Shown: positions 9,725 to 23,008 of the stretch, one piece after another
Layout: each line of letters begins with the position of its first letter
Numbering within the stretch: the stretch's first letter is position 1
Source: an uncultured Neglectibacter sp.
Lineage (GTDB): Bacteria > Bacillota > Clostridia > Oscillospirales > Acutalibacteraceae
Reading direction: 5' to 3'
DNA length: 64,000 bases
NCBI GenBank assembly: GCA_947647615.1
Contig: CANSKS010000003.1
Coordinates: 1-64,000 of the forward strand
Translations under genes and position numbers: made by a program
Notes under the pieces: generated by a model
What the model was told of the DNA's origin: nothing
Seen by the model: only the letters and a program-made list of their open reading frames with translations
Databases searched by the model: none

Positions 9725-10408
9725 TCAGGAAAGGGACTCCGGATCATAGGGCGCACGACGACCCGGACAATCCAGAATAGGGCACAGCTGGCAATTTTCA
9801 TATTTCTTTTCGCTGCAAAAGAAGAAACCGGACACCGACTTAAAAGGCAGCATAAGGAAGCTTTCTGTAAGAGTAACACCCAATTCCTCTGTTACTCCGC
9901 CTATCAGTTCAAACAGCGGGCCCTGTTGAGGCAAAGGCCATTCTTTTAAAGAGCCGGGGCTCATTACCGATAAATTCCCCTCCGGAACATAGGTTTTCCG
10001 GACTTGATCCGCCATGAGCTGGCGAACCTCTCCCATAAGCATTTGCTTGATGGTTTCTGCCCAAAACTGCTCTAAAAAATCGGTGAGGCCCTTCGACCAT
10101 TCCTCCGCTTCCAAGCCACAGGTAGCCACATAGGGGAAGATGCGCCCCACCTGGGACACATTTTTGCACAAGAGTTCCGAGGTAAGCTTGACCCCTCCGG
10201 CCACAATATAGCCCTCTCCCCGTTCCTCAATGGGAGCCACCCCATACACCGCTTTGGGATTTGCTACAGCTAAAGCCTCTTCCCGTAGAGCCAGCACGCG
10301 CTGAACATCCTCATCGGTTTCCTCGTATTCCATATGCAGCGCCTTTAAGAGCTGCTCTTTGGGCAAAAGAACCTTTTGATCTTTCAATAAAAACCGTTCT
10401 GTCAGCAT
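9725..10408 (-). CDS. vitamin B12-dependent methionine synthase activation domain-like protein
   Basis: C-terminal Cys-rich SGFFFCSEKKYENCQLCPILDCPGR pattern; 227 aa. Confidence 0.7.
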   Translation of the reverse strand: MLTERFLLKDQKVLLPKEQLLKALHMEYEETDEDVQRVLALREEALAVANPKAVYGVAPIEERGEGYIVAGGVKLTSELLCKNVSQVGRIFPYVATCGLEAEEWSKGLTDFLEQFWAETIKQMLMGEVRQLMADQVRKTYVPEGNLSVMSPGSLKEWPLPQQGPLFELIGGVTEELGVTLTESFLMLPFKSVSGFFFCSEKKYENCQLCPILDCPGRRAPYDPESLS

Positions 10409-10518
10409 GGCGAGTATCTCCTCCTCCTGGGATGTTACTGTATCTATTTTACTACAGACATCTCCGGGAAACTAGCAGTATCTTGCCAAAAATAGAAAAA
10501 TATTGCGGCAAAACAAAA

Positions 10519-10550
10519 GCCCTGTAAAGAAAATCAACTCTTCACAGGGC
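10519..10550 (-). terminator. terminator 3' of CD1247-like gene
   Basis: GCCCTGT/ACAGGGC stem followed by TTTTGTTTT on minus strand. Confidence 0.6.
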
Positions 10551-10565
10551 CTTTCCGTTCAGCGC

Positions 10566-10999
10566 TTATTCCTTGCTGCAGTCTTCGCAACCGCAGATCT
10601 CGCCGTCTTCCTCATCAAAATCGAACTCCAGCTTTTCGCCGCAATTCGGGCACATGATAAAGCCTTCCTCCAACATTTCGTCGTTAAGCTCAATGGTATC
10701 TCCGCAGTTGGGGCAGGTTACCTCGAAAAGACTGTCGCCAAATTCCTCGTCCCTGTCGTGGCAGTGGCAGCCATCATCCAAATCGTAGTAATCCTCTTCC
10801 AAAGCCCCAAGTCTTCGTCGATCTCATCCACCTGTTCGGAAAGCTCGGCCACGCAGTCTTCCACGTCCTCAATGGAAAGGCACAGGTCATCCAGCAGCTC
10901 CACCATGGCGTTAAACACCTTGGTCTCTTTCGCGGCAGGGTCTAATTCCAGCCCGTCTATCAGGCCGCGGATATAAGAAGCCCGCTCAGAATTGGTCAT
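10566..10999 (-). pseudogene. CD1247 N-terminal domain-like zinc-ribbon protein split by a -1 frameshift
   Basis: ORF 10718-10999 (helical N-terminus ...EIDEDLG) and ORF 10566-10802 (EEDYYDLDD...CPNCG...CPNCG) join perfectly if one G is added to the GGGG run (+ strand C run 10805-10808). Confidence 0.75.
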
Positions 11000-11043
11000 A
11001 TTACAGTCCTCCTTTTAATAATATCAATACAGGAAAGTATAGG

Positions 11044-11601
11044 TCAAGCTCTTTCCATATATTCGCCGGTACGGGTATCAATACGGATCATTTCGCCTTC
11101 GTTGATAAACAACGGCACACGGATTTCGGCGCCGGTCTCCAAGGTGGCGGGCTTCAAGGTGTTGGTAGCAGTATCGCCCTTCACACCGGGCTCCGTTTTG
11201 GTAACTTGCAATTCCACGAAATTGGGGGGCTCTATACCGAACACGTTGCCCTTGTAGGAAAGCACCTTGCACTCCATATTTTCTTTGACAAACTTAAAAT
11301 TATCGCCCATGATACTGCCGTTGATGGGAGTTTGTTCGTAGGTTTCGGTATCCATAAAATAGTAAAGGTCCCCATCGCTGTACAGGTACTGCATATCTTT
11401 TCTTTCGATAAAGGCAGTGGGGAACTTATCGTTAGGGTTAAAGGTTTTTTCTGTCACCGCTCCGGTAATGACATTACGGATTTTTGTGCGCACAAAAGCC
11501 GCACCCTTTCCGGGCTTGACGTGCTGGAATTCAATAATGGATACCACGTTGCCATCCATTTCGAAGGTAACACCATTTCTGAAATCTCCTGCTGTAATCA
11601 T
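11044..11601 (-). CDS. efp: elongation factor P
   Basis: [14 protein letters not shown] start, [14 protein letters not shown] motif, [12 protein letters not shown]-terminus. Confidence 0.97.
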   Translation of the reverse strand: MITAGDFRNGVTFEMDGNVVSIIEFQHVKPGKGAAFVRTKIRNVITGAVTEKTFNPNDKFPTAFIERKDMQYLYSDGDLYYFMDTETYEQTPINGSIMGDNFKFVKENMECKVLSYKGNVFGIEPPNFVELQVTKTEPGVKGDTATNTLKPATLETGAEIRVPLFINEGEMIRIDTRTGEYMERA

Positions 11602-11707
11602 AAGATTCACAACCTCCAATTATAAGCTTCTTTTATTTTACCGTATTTACTGCCCAATTTCAAGCTATATTCTGCCTTTCCGCAGGTTTTGTGGAAAAAT
11701 GCCTTCT

Positions 11708-12787
11708 TCAAAGGCAGAGCAGCTCTTTGGGAGACTTGGTCAGAGAGCGGCAACCCTCCTCCGTGATCAGCAGCATGTCTTCGATGCGCACACCGTATTT
11801 GGCAGGCACATAAATGCCGGGCTCATCGGTAACTACCATGCCCACCTGGCAGGGCGTTTTATCTAACCGAGAGAACCGGGGCCATTCGTGAATTTCAAAA
11901 CCCACGCCGTGGCCAAGTCCATGACCAAAAGTGCCGGGGTAATCCTTTTCGATAATGTCCCTGGCAATCTTATCCACCTCATTGCAGGGCATGCCGGGCT
12001 TTACCTGATCTATAACCGCCATATGAGCTTTCAGCACTGTATTGTACACAGCCTTCTGTTCGTCGCTCACCTTACCCAGCGCCACCGTCCTGGTCATGTC
12101 AGAATGGTAGCCGTCCAACACCGCGCCGGTATCCATGGTAATAAAATCTCCTTTTTGCACCTGATAATCGGAAGGCACCGCATGGCACTGGGAGCCGTTC
12201 TTTCCCGCCGCTATAATCAGTTCGAAGGCTATGTTCTCCGCTCCTTGCTTCCGCATGAAAAATTCGATCTCCAGGGCCAGCTCCCGTTCGGTGACGCCCT
12301 CCTTAATAAAAGGCAAAATATGTTCAAAGGCCGCGTCGGTAATAGCCTGGGAAGCCTCTATCTTCTTCACTTCCTCCGGAGATTTGATCATCCGCTGGTC
12401 CCGGATGGCATTGTCCAGAGTGGCATCCAGCACCACGTCAATTCCATGCTTTTGGAATTCGGCTTCGAACTTCCGAGCCCAGGCTACAGAAAGCTTATCG
12501 ATTTCCAAGTATACCTCCTTCACGCCGTTTTGCGTGAGGAGTTCAGAAGCCTTTTCCTGCAGGTTAGTAAAACCCACCACCTTACAGTATTTTGCCGCAT
12601 AATTTGCAGCTTCCTCATAGCGAAAATCCATCAGCAGGTAACTTTCCCCGGCGGTGACCAGCAAAGCACCGTCGGAAGCGGGGAATTCCGTAAAATAACG
12701 GCGGTTGCGCTCCGAAAACACCAGGGCCGCCTTTTGGCTATCTGTACCGATGATCTGTTCTCTCAGCCGTTCCACAGGATTTTTCAT
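11708..12787 (-). CDS. Xaa-Pro peptidase family protein (M24)
   Basis: DTGAVLDGYHSDMTRT, GHGLGHGVGFEIHEWP, VVTDEPGIYVP motifs; start trimmed to MKNPVERLREQ. Confidence 0.93.
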   Translation of the reverse strand: MKNPVERLREQIIGTDSQKAALVFSERNRRYFTEFPASDGALLVTAGESYLLMDFRYEEAANYAAKYCKVVGFTNLQEKASELLTQNGVKEVYLEIDKLSVAWARKFEAEFQKHGIDVVLDATLDNAIRDQRMIKSPEEVKKIEASQAITDAAFEHILPFIKEGVTERELALEIEFFMRKQGAENIAFELIIAAGKNGSQCHAVPSDYQVQKGDFITMDTGAVLDGYHSDMTRTVALGKVSDEQKAVYNTVLKAHMAVIDQVKPGMPCNEVDKIARDIIEKDYPGTFGHGLGHGVGFEIHEWPRFSRLDKTPCQVGMVVTDEPGIYVPAKYGVRIEDMLLITEEGCRSLTKSPKELLCL

Positions 12788-12895
12788 AACTTTATCTCTT
12801 CCTTTCCGAAATAGAGCCAGGAGCCCTACACCCATACCGCGAGGCCCGGCTTCTTTTTCCTACTCTTTCCCGCCAGGACCCAAAGCCATTCGCGC

Positions 12896-13402
12896 CTAAC
12901 TTAAAATATCTTCACAAAAGGCAAATTTCTTTCGAAATCCCCGTTCGAAGCGCCGTCGTATTTGAAAGGTGACTCCTTCTTCCGGTTCAATGGGGGAAAG
13001 CAAAATAGACTTCATCCCACAAAGGTTAGCCCCCACTACATCCGTAAAGATTTGGTCCCCAACGATCACGCAATTTTTTAAAGGGGTTTTTAACCGTTTC
13101 CGCGCCCTCAAATACCCAAAGGGAAATGGCTTCAGGGCAAAGCTGATACAGTCTAGGCCAAACCGGGCGGCAAAAGGCATGACCCGCCTTTTGTAATTGT
13201 TGGAGACAATGATCACCCGAAACCCCGACGTCACCATCTCCCTTACCCAGTCCACCGCCCCTTCTATGGGTTCGTGAGAGGTATAAGAGGCGATGGTGTT
13301 ATCTACATCCAGCAGGATAGCCCTCGCTTCCAGATTTTCCAACAGCCGGGGGCTAATGGCAGTGAGCCTTTCTTTCATGGCAGTGGGCTTAAAAATGCCC
13401 AT
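12896..13402 (-). CDS. YqeG family HAD IIIA-type phosphatase
   Basis: LLDVDNTI and VGDQIFTDVVGAN HAD motifs. Confidence 0.92.
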   Translation of the reverse strand: MGIFKPTAMKERLTAISPRLLENLEARAILLDVDNTIASYTSHEPIEGAVDWVREMVTSGFRVIIVSNNYKRRVMPFAARFGLDCISFALKPFPFGYLRARKRLKTPLKNCVIVGDQIFTDVVGANLCGMKSILLSPIEPEEGVTFQIRRRFERGFRKKFAFCEDILS

Positions 13403-13423
13403 ATCTCAGCTTCCTTTCTCAAC

Positions 13424-13447
13424 AAAAAAGCGGGCACAAAGGCCCGC
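13424..13447 (-). terminator. rpsU terminator
   Basis: GCGGGC/GCCCGC stem followed by TTTTTT on minus strand. Confidence 0.75.
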
Positions 13448-13471
13448 CTTTCAAGGACAATTTCCGCAGCC

Positions 13472-13648
13472 TTACTTGAACTTCCGCTTGCGAGCTGCTT
13501 CTGACTTCTTTTTGCGTTTCACAGAGGGCTTTTCGTAAGCCTCTCTCTTGCGCACTTCTTGGATTACGCCGGCCCTGGCACACTGCTTTTTAAAGCGTCT
13601 GAGCGCGCTGTCCAACGATTCGTTATCCTTGATCCGAACTTCAGCCAT
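13472..13648 (-). CDS. rpsU: 30S ribosomal protein bS21
   Basis: Hand translation [58 protein letters not shown]; absent from ORF track because only 58 aa. Confidence 0.95.
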   Translation of the reverse strand: MAEVRIKDNESLDSALRRFKKQCARAGVIQEVRKREAYEKPSVKRKKKSEAARKRKFK

Positions 13649-13709
13649 TTATTTCCCTCCCATCCGCCATTCGGCAGGGGTCTGTTTATCGTCAGATATA
13701 ACACAAGTA

Positions 13710-13738
13710 ATTATAACTTTCCCACTCATAATTGTCAA
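13710..13738 (-). promoter_or_regulatory. sigma-A promoter of rpsU
   Basis: TTGACA - 17 bp - TATAAT on minus strand. Confidence 0.85.
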
Positions 13739-13782
13739 GACCTACTTTCCTTCAAATTTGTGAAGAAAATGTTTCCATAAAA

Positions 13783-13817
13783 AACCGCGCAGCCTCCAAC
13801 GGAGGATCTGCGCGGTT
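13783..13817 (-). terminator. terminator of V-type ATPase operon
   Basis: AACCGCGCAG...CTGCGCGGTT stem followed by T-run on minus strand. Confidence 0.8.
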
Positions 13818-13834
13818 GGCATCTTCCTGCCTTC

Positions 13835-14494
13835 TTAAATAGATTCGTAGCCGTGGGCTTCCTGCAACATCATATCTTTCACCTTCATAAGCCGAATTTG
13901 GGTGGAGCGTTCGTTTTCATCCAGCTTCATGGTGATATATTTAATGTTGGCCTGCAGCTCCGGGATCATCACATGTTCCAGGGCATTTACCCTGCGGCGG
14001 GTTTTTTCAATTTCCGCAGCCATCAACTGGCAAGCTTTTTCACACTCCGCCAGCTTCAACATTTCCGGGAAAATATCGGAAAGGGACTGAATTGCGTCGT
14101 CCAGGTCGCTGGAAGTAAAAGCAAAACCATAGGAAAAGATATCGTTTTTATCCGGCGTTCTGGTCTGAAAGGTGAAGGTGGGGATGTCCACACTCATCAC
14201 GTTTTGGGTGCTGCTTTCCAAAGAAACCCGCTGCTTCGGGGCCAAAAGGGCGGTATTTAGGGTTTCATCCTGCATACCGGCCCGGGCCAGCAGGAAATTT
14301 TTATTGGCAGCCTGAATGCCCGCTTCCACGTGCTCTCTCAGGCTCTTATTTTCCCGAACCCGCTCCAGAAATTGGCGCATGAGCTCATCCCGCTTGTCTT
14401 TCAGCAGCTTGTGGCCTCTGACAGCGGTGACCAGCTTCTTTTTCAGCCGGGTCAATTCCATTCTGGTGGGGTTCACTTGCGTGCGTGTGGCCAA
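13835..14494 (-). CDS. V-type ATP synthase subunit D
   Basis: NPTRMELTRLKKKLVTAVRGHKLLKDKRDELMRQF motif. Confidence 0.95.
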   Translation of the reverse strand: MATRTQVNPTRMELTRLKKKLVTAVRGHKLLKDKRDELMRQFLERVRENKSLREHVEAGIQAANKNFLLARAGMQDETLNTALLAPKQRVSLESSTQNVMSVDIPTFTFQTRTPDKNDIFSYGFAFTSSDLDDAIQSLSDIFPEMLKLAECEKACQLMAAEIEKTRRRVNALEHVMIPELQANIKYITMKLDENERSTQIRLMKVKDMMLQEAHGYESI

Positions 14495-14500
14495 AGGTCA

Positions 14501-15874
14501 TCACACCTTTCCGTAGTACTGGTCCAGGAGCTTGTCGTTGATACGCTTCAATTCGCTTCTGGGCAAAATGGAAAGGAGCTTCCAGCCCAAATCCAGCGTA
14601 TCTTCGATATCACGGTTTGCCGTATAGCCCTGGGAAACGTACTCATTTTCAAAGGCATCCGCGAATTTCGCGTAGAGCTTATCGATTTCGGTAAGGGCGG
14701 CTTCGCCCAAAACCACCATCAGTTCCTTGGCTTCCTTGCCGCGAGCATAGGCGGCAAACAGCTGGTTCATAGTGGCGGCGTGGTCGGCCCGAGTACGGCC
14801 TTCGCCGATTCCCTTATCCTTTAAACGGGACAGAGAGGGCAACACGTCAATAGGCGGCGACACGTTTTTGCGATACAGCTCGCGGCTCAGAATGATCTGG
14901 CCCTCGGTGATGTAGCCGGTCAGGTCGGGAATGGGGTGAGTTTTATCATCTTCCGGCATGGTGAGGATGGGGATCATGGTGATAGAACCGCTTTTCCCCC
15001 GCTGACGGCCTGCCCGTTCGTACATGGTAGCCAAGTCGGTATACATGTAACCGGGGTAGCCCCGACGGCCGGGCACTTCCTTCCGAGCGGCGGAAACCTC
15101 ACGCAGGGCATCGGCATAGTTGGTGATATCGGTTAAGATAACAAGAACATGGTAATTCTTTTCAAAGGCCAGGTATTCCGCAGCCGTCAGAGCCATTTTC
15201 GGCGTGGCAATACGTTCTACCGCCGGGTCATTGGCCAGGTTCACAAACATGACCGTTCTGTCAATGGCTCCGGTCTCCTTAAAGCTCTGAATAAAGTAAT
15301 CGGATTCTTCGAAGGTGATGCCCATGGCAGCGAACACCACCACAAAGGGCTCATTAGTTCCGCGCACCTTGGCTTGACGGGCAATTTGGGCTGCCAGCTG
15401 AGCATGGGGCAAACCGCTGGCCGAAAAAATAGGCAACTTCTGGCCGCGCACCAGGGTGTTCAGACCGTCGATAGCGGAAACACCGGTTTGAATAAATTCC
15501 TGAGGATAATTCCGAGCGGCAGGGTTCATGGGCAGGCCGTTTACGTCTGCCCGACGGTCGGGCAGAATTTCCGGGCCACCGTCCATGGGACGGCCCAGGC
15601 CGTCGAAAACACGGCCCAGCATGTCCTCGCTGACCCCCAGCTCCATGCTGCGCCCCAGAAAACGGACCTTGCTGTTGCTGAGGTTAATGCCGGTGGAGTT
15701 CTCAAACAGCTGCACCAAAGCGTTGCCGCCGTTAATTTCCAGCACACGGCAGCGGCGTTTTTCGCCGTTAAAGAGCTCGATTTCCGCCAGCTCGTCATAG
15801 GTGACACCCTCTACATCCTTTACCAGCATCAGAGGACCTGCCACTTCCTGGATAGTTCTATATTCCTTTGGCAT
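14501..15874 (-). CDS. V-type ATP synthase subunit B
   Basis: 457 aa; [22 protein letters not shown]; family-like throughout. Confidence 0.97.
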   Translation of the reverse strand: MPKEYRTIQEVAGPLMLVKDVEGVTYDELAEIELFNGEKRRCRVLEINGGNALVQLFENSTGINLSNSKVRFLGRSMELGVSEDMLGRVFDGLGRPMDGGPEILPDRRADVNGLPMNPAARNYPQEFIQTGVSAIDGLNTLVRGQKLPIFSASGLPHAQLAAQIARQAKVRGTNEPFVVVFAAMGITFEESDYFIQSFKETGAIDRTVMFVNLANDPAVERIATPKMALTAAEYLAFEKNYHVLVILTDITNYADALREVSAARKEVPGRRGYPGYMYTDLATMYERAGRQRGKSGSITMIPILTMPEDDKTHPIPDLTGYITEGQIILSRELYRKNVSPPIDVLPSLSRLKDKGIGEGRTRADHAATMNQLFAAYARGKEAKELMVVLGEAALTEIDKLYAKFADAFENEYVSQGYTANRDIEDTLDLGWKLLSILPRSELKRINDKLLDQYYGKV

Positions 15875-17646
15875 CAGAAATCCTCCTTTTTCTGAGAAGC
15901 TTCAAAAACTTCCTGGTCAATCTGGTGGGAAACCTGTTCAAAGGTCTCTTTTACCTTAGCCGGGTCGGTATACTTAAAGCGGCCAATTTGCTCCCGCACC
16001 GGCAGGTCGATCAAGCTTTCTATGTTGGCCCCGTTGTTCAGCGCGTTCAAAGCTTTCTCATAATATTCTAGAATCAGCGTCATCATGTTGTGCTGCTTTT
16101 CCAATGAGGTGTAAGTATCCACCTCATCAAAGGCGTTTTGGTGCAGGAAATCTTCCCGAATGGAGCGGGAGGCTTCCAGCTTCAGGCGGTCCGGCGCGGA
16201 AAGGGCATCCATACCTACCAGCTGAACAATCTCTTCCAGTTCAGCTTCTTCCTGCAAAAGGCGCATCAGCTTGGTGCGCAGATCCACCCAGTCGGAAGAC
16301 ACCTGGGAATTGAACCAGGGTTCCATCGTATCCAGGTACAGGGAATAGCTGTTCAGCCAGTTGATGGCAGGGAAGTGGCGCTTGTAGGCCAAAGAGGAAT
16401 CCAGGCTCCAGAACACCTTCACAATGCGGAGAGTGGCCTGGGAAACGGGCTCGGAAATATCGCCGCCGGGAGGCGACACAGCGCCGATTACGGAAAGAGC
16501 CCCTTCCCGCTGGTCTTTACCCAAGGTGATTACCCTGCCGGCCCGTTCATAGAACTGGGCCAAACGGCTGCCCAAATAGGCCGGGTAACCTTCTTCACCG
16601 GGCATTTCTTCCAAACGGCCGGACATTTCGCGCAGGGCTTCGGCCCAACGAGAAGTGGAGTCGGCCATGAGAGCGACGGAATAGCCCATGTCACGGAAAT
16701 ATTCGGCAATGGTAATACCGGTATAAATGGAAGCCTCACGGGCCGCCACGGGCATGTCGGAGGTGTTGGCAATGAGCACTGTACGTTTCATTAAGGAATA
16801 TCCGGTTTTGGGGTCTACCAGTTCCGGGAACTCGTTGAGCACGTCCGTCATTTCGTTGCCGCGTTCGCCGCAACCAATGTAAACTACGATGTCGGCCTCT
16901 GCCCATTTGGCCAACTGGTGCTGCACCACGGTTTTGCCGCTGCCGAAGGGGCCCGGCACAGCCGCCACGCCGCCCTTAGCAATGGGGAACAACGTATCTA
17001 TAACGCGCTGGCCCGTAATAAGGGGCATATCCGGAGAAAGCTTGCTCACATAGGGGCGTCCCCGCCGAACCGGCCATTTCTGCATCAGCGTCAGCTCTTT
17101 TTCCACACCGTCTGGTGTTTCCACCACAGCCACTACGTCGGTGACCTTGAAGGAACCGCTTTTAATTTCCTTCACGGTACCCAGTACTCCGGCGGGAACC
17201 ATAATCTTATGGCTGACGATCTCCGTTTCCTGTACCGTACCAATAATGTCACCGCCGGTAACTTTATCGCCAACCTTTGCTAACGGTACGAAGTCCCAAG
17301 AAACATCTCTTTTCAAAGAGGGAACTTCCACACCCCTTTGCAGGTTGTTTCCGGAGATTTTCATAATATCGTCCAGGGGGCGCTGGATGCCGTCGTAAAT
17401 ACTGCTGATAAGGCCGGGACCAAGCTCCACGCTCATAGGCTCGCCGGTAGATTCTACCGGGGCGCCGGGACCCAAGCCCGAGGTCTCCTCATATACCTGG
17501 ATAGAGGCCTCGTCACCGTGGATCTCGATGATCTCGCCGATCAAACGCTTGTCGCTGACGCGCACTACGTCAAACATGTTGGCGTCGCGCATGCCTTTGG
17601 CAATGACGAGAGGACCGGCCACTTTCTTGATAGTGCCTTTACTCAT
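15874..17646 (-). CDS. V-type ATP synthase subunit A
   Basis: Walker [15 protein letters not shown]; 590 aa. Confidence 0.97.
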   Translation of the reverse strand: MSKGTIKKVAGPLVIAKGMRDANMFDVVRVSDKRLIGEIIEIHGDEASIQVYEETSGLGPGAPVESTGEPMSVELGPGLISSIYDGIQRPLDDIMKISGNNLQRGVEVPSLKRDVSWDFVPLAKVGDKVTGGDIIGTVQETEIVSHKIMVPAGVLGTVKEIKSGSFKVTDVVAVVETPDGVEKELTLMQKWPVRRGRPYVSKLSPDMPLITGQRVIDTLFPIAKGGVAAVPGPFGSGKTVVQHQLAKWAEADIVVYIGCGERGNEMTDVLNEFPELVDPKTGYSLMKRTVLIANTSDMPVAAREASIYTGITIAEYFRDMGYSVALMADSTSRWAEALREMSGRLEEMPGEEGYPAYLGSRLAQFYERAGRVITLGKDQREGALSVIGAVSPPGGDISEPVSQATLRIVKVFWSLDSSLAYKRHFPAINWLNSYSLYLDTMEPWFNSQVSSDWVDLRTKLMRLLQEEAELEEIVQLVGMDALSAPDRLKLEASRSIREDFLHQNAFDEVDTYTSLEKQHNMMTLILEYYEKALNALNNGANIESLIDLPVREQIGRFKYTDPAKVKETFEQVSHQIDQEVFEASQKKEDF

Positions 17647-17720
17647 GTTATAAGATCACCCGTTTCTATAGGTTTTGATCGTACCACAACCGGACGAAAG
17701 CAAAAGGCTTTAGCCGGTTC

Positions 17721-18041
17721 TTATTTTTCATTGAAGATAATGTCGGAGCCAACAGCCTGTTCCACAGATTTTTTCACCATGGCTATGCCCATACCCGTGT
17801 TTCCATGTACCCCGGGAATGGGAATCACCGCAGGGAGCAGACTTTCCCGGAAGCGGGACAGCTCTTCTTCCAGGTCCTTGGCCAGAGCCTCCGTGATATA
17901 GATCACGGCATAATCCCTTTCGGCCAAATGGCGGAGCTGGCGGGCTCCCTCTTCGGGAGTCTCTACCGGAACAGTCTCCAGGCCTAGGGCGGCAAAACCG
18001 TAAATACTGTCGCGGTCGCCCAACACTGCTACTTTATACAT
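17721..18041 (-). CDS. V-type ATP synthase subunit F
   Basis: MYKVAVLGDRDSIYGFAALG motif; operon position. Confidence 0.9.
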   Translation of the reverse strand: MYKVAVLGDRDSIYGFAALGLETVPVETPEEGARQLRHLAERDYAVIYITEALAKDLEEELSRFRESLLPAVIPIPGVHGNTGMGIAMVKKSVEQAVGSDIIFNEK

Positions 18042-18999
18042 ATAGCTCCCTCAACCTTTCCCGAATCATACCGTCGTCCAGCTCATTGAGCTTTCCGGAA
18101 AGAATGATCCGTACTACGGCGATCTCCCTCTGCCTGGCGATCACATAAGCAAACAAGGGGCCCACGGTAAAGGGATTCATCTTCTGACCCTTCACCAGCT
18201 CCATCACCTTGTCGTCGCACCATTTCTCAAAGGCGGAGTAAGATTCCTTCAGCCGTTCGCCGGCCTCCGCGTAATTGGTAACGGCAAGATAAGCAAACAT
18301 CTCTTCCAGGCTTTTGCAGGCAGCCGAAGCCAGCGCCTCCGTATCTAAGGTGGCACAGGGAGCCAGGGCCGCATCTAAAAAGGCTCTGTTTTTCTGAGTT
18401 TTGCAGGCCCGCACCGCGATTTTAATATTGGCAATGGCCACGGTGAGCTCCGCATATTGGGCCAAAAGCTCATTTTTGCTTTCCTTGCCCCGGCGCAGGA
18501 TGCCCAGAAGGCAAGCCTTATCCAAAACCAGGTCGCAAAGCTGCCCATCGCCAGTTTCCAACAGGGTACGGCCGGCCTCTTCGGCTGCCGCCGCCATTTC
18601 TTCTGGCAGCGCCGAATAATCGCTTTCCCGAGCCGCTTTTTGCAGGAGTTCCGGAGCTATGGAACCTCCCGGCAAAAACACCTGGTGGGGCTCCACACCG
18701 GTAATCACCGATTTAATAGCTGCCTTCAGGTTGTTATAATCGATGGGGTAAAGCAATACGTCAAAAGGAGAAAGGTCGCCGGTAAGCTCCCGAATAAAAG
18801 CCCAAGTCTTTTCTTCCTCTTGAACCAGAAGCTCGTTAGCAGATAATACGCTTCCGCTTCCCCATCCCTTGTCTTGCAGCACCCGCAGGCATTCCTCGTA
18901 GGTGCGGCAGGCCATCAGCTGGTCCAGATCCTGGCGGTTGAAAAGGTTGAGCTCCCGGGAACGTACCCGGGCCACCGCATAAATGTAGTCGTCGCTCAT
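18034..18999 (-). CDS. V-type ATP synthase subunit C
   Basis: YAVARVRSREL N-terminus; position in operon. Confidence 0.9.
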   Translation of the reverse strand: MSDDYIYAVARVRSRELNLFNRQDLDQLMACRTYEECLRVLQDKGWGSGSVLSANELLVQEEEKTWAFIRELTGDLSPFDVLLYPIDYNNLKAAIKSVITGVEPHQVFLPGGSIAPELLQKAARESDYSALPEEMAAAAEEAGRTLLETGDGQLCDLVLDKACLLGILRRGKESKNELLAQYAELTVAIANIKIAVRACKTQKNRAFLDAALAPCATLDTEALASAACKSLEEMFAYLAVTNYAEAGERLKESYSAFEKWCDDKVMELVKGQKMNPFTVGPLFAYVIARQREIAVVRIILSGKLNELDDGMIRERLRELYV

Positions 19000-19016
19000 G
19001 AGTTCTCCTTTCCCGC

Positions 19017-19610
19017 CTATGCTTCCGGGAACAAGATGGCACCCACCACGTCCCTCAATTCATCAGAGGCGTCTTCAAAAACAGCCCGAAATGTACCGTT
19101 AATATCTATGCCGCCATATACCAGCAAAAATCCGCTTTCAATGCTGGCGGGCGTTTTAGAAACCGTGATTTGAGAGCCGGGAGCCGCCTTTTTCAGAGAA
19201 GCTTCAAAATCCGCAGGCAGACGGGCAAGATCTTTCCCATTGAGCTGCATTTCTCCCGGGCCGGAAAGGGCAAAGCGGGAAACCAAGCCCAGCAGCGTCT
19301 CAAAATAAGTTTTATCGTCCGCCGTTTCCAGCTGAGCTCTAGCCTCCTCGATCACTTGGGCGATCAGCTGCTGCTTAAACTGCAAGGTGCGGTTTCTACG
19401 GTCCAACTGGGCGGCAGAACGGGCCCGCGCCCGAATATCTTCTGCCTGGGCCTCGCCACTGCGCAGCACTGCCTCAGCCTGTTTTACCCCTTCTGCCTTG
19501 GCATCCTCCAAAAGCGATTGGGCTTTTTCTTCCGCTTCCTGCCGGATTTGAGCGGCGGTTTTTTCCGCTTCCTTAGAAATTTGGTCGAGTATAGTTTCTA
19601 AACCGGTCAT
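19017..19610 (-). CDS. V-type ATP synthase subunit E
   Basis: Coiled N-terminus, 197 aa, operon position. Confidence 0.85.
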   Translation of the reverse strand: MTGLETILDQISKEAEKTAAQIRQEAEEKAQSLLEDAKAEGVKQAEAVLRSGEAQAEDIRARARSAAQLDRRNRTLQFKQQLIAQVIEEARAQLETADDKTYFETLLGLVSRFALSGPGEMQLNGKDLARLPADFEASLKKAAPGSQITVSKTPASIESGFLLVYGGIDINGTFRAVFEDASDELRDVVGAILFPEA

Positions 19611-19647
19611 CAGCGCTCCTCCTTCCTTAATCCTTTTTCAGCGTTTC

Positions 19648-22189
<2,542 letters not shown>

Positions 22190-22257
22190 CTTATCTCACA
22201 CCCTTTCTCTTTGGAAAACAACCATCTTTTCCAAATTTTTTCACCTTTTGTCCTCCT

Positions 22258-22575
22258 TCAGGATTGTCCTAAAACAATTTTTCTCACAGCCTCTATGGCC
22301 TGTGCCTTACGGCTGTTTGCTTCTTGCCGCAGAGCACTGAAGGAATCTTCTGTTTCCTGAGCGGCTGTTGCTTTGATTTTTTCCCCGTCGGCCCGAGCTA
22401 CGCCCAACAGCACGTCGGCCCGTTTTCGGGCCTCCTTAACAGAATCGGAAATCAGCTTACTCCCTTTTCCCGAAGCCTCGGAAACTAACTTTTCGCTTTC
22501 CTCTTTCGCTGTCCTTACAAGCTGCTGCGCTTGCTGTTCTGCCGCGTTTACAGCCTGCATGGTCTCTTTTGCCAA
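22258..22575 (-). CDS. V-type ATPase H/G-like small coiled-coil subunit
   Basis: TTG start with GGGAGGTG RBS; Ala/Glu-rich coiled-coil; first gene of ATPase operon. Confidence 0.65.
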   Translation of the reverse strand: MAKETMQAVNAAEQQAQQLVRTAKEESEKLVSEASGKGSKLISDSVKEARKRADVLLGVARADGEKIKATAAQETEDSFSALRQEANSRKAQAIEAVRKIVLGQS

Positions 22576-22731
22576 AAAATTCACCTCCCTGCGGATCCCG
22601 AAAGCCCAAAGACTGCCCGAAGCGCCAAAACACGGCGGCCCGCGCTGTGTCTGCCCGGCCAACCTTTGGAAATTCCTCGTTTTGCCTTCTGAAAATTCAG
22701 TTAGAAGCACTTGGAATCCATTATTGTCCTT

Positions 22732-22760
22732 ATTATAATCCCTACCAAGAATAAAGTCAA
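22732..22760 (-). promoter_or_regulatory. sigma-A promoter of V-type ATPase operon
   Basis: TTGACT - 17 bp - TATAAT on minus strand. Confidence 0.8.
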
Positions 22761-22946
22761 AAGGTAAATGTAAAAAATACCTCCGAAAACAGCGGTTCTG
22801 CTCTGCCTCCTTGGTAGCTCTGTAAAATTAGATGAAATTGCCCAAAGTGTTTTTATATTAATTAAACTATATATTAAATTCGGTTATTCTCTCTTCCTAT
22901 AGGAAACCCCAACCCTGCTACTTTGCCTGTCCAATTAGAAAACAAA

Positions 22947-22983
22947 AACGGCCTCACCCAAAACAAAGCAAGGGTAAGGCCGT
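22947..22983 (-). terminator. terminator 3' of cdaA-cdaR
   Basis: ACGGCCTTACCC...GGGTGAGGCCGT stem followed by TTTTTG on minus strand. Confidence 0.7.
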
Positions 22984-23008
22984 ACAGGTTTATTTAGATT
23001 GACACTGC

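Noticed and set aside
11888-12814. 308-aa plus-strand ORF
   Set aside because: Antisense to the Xaa-Pro peptidase gene; no recognisable domain or ribosome-binding site.
22576-22710. N-terminal extension of the V-ATPase H-like ORF
   Set aside because: Lies upstream of a clear GGGAGGTG ribosome-binding site and TTG start at 22575.
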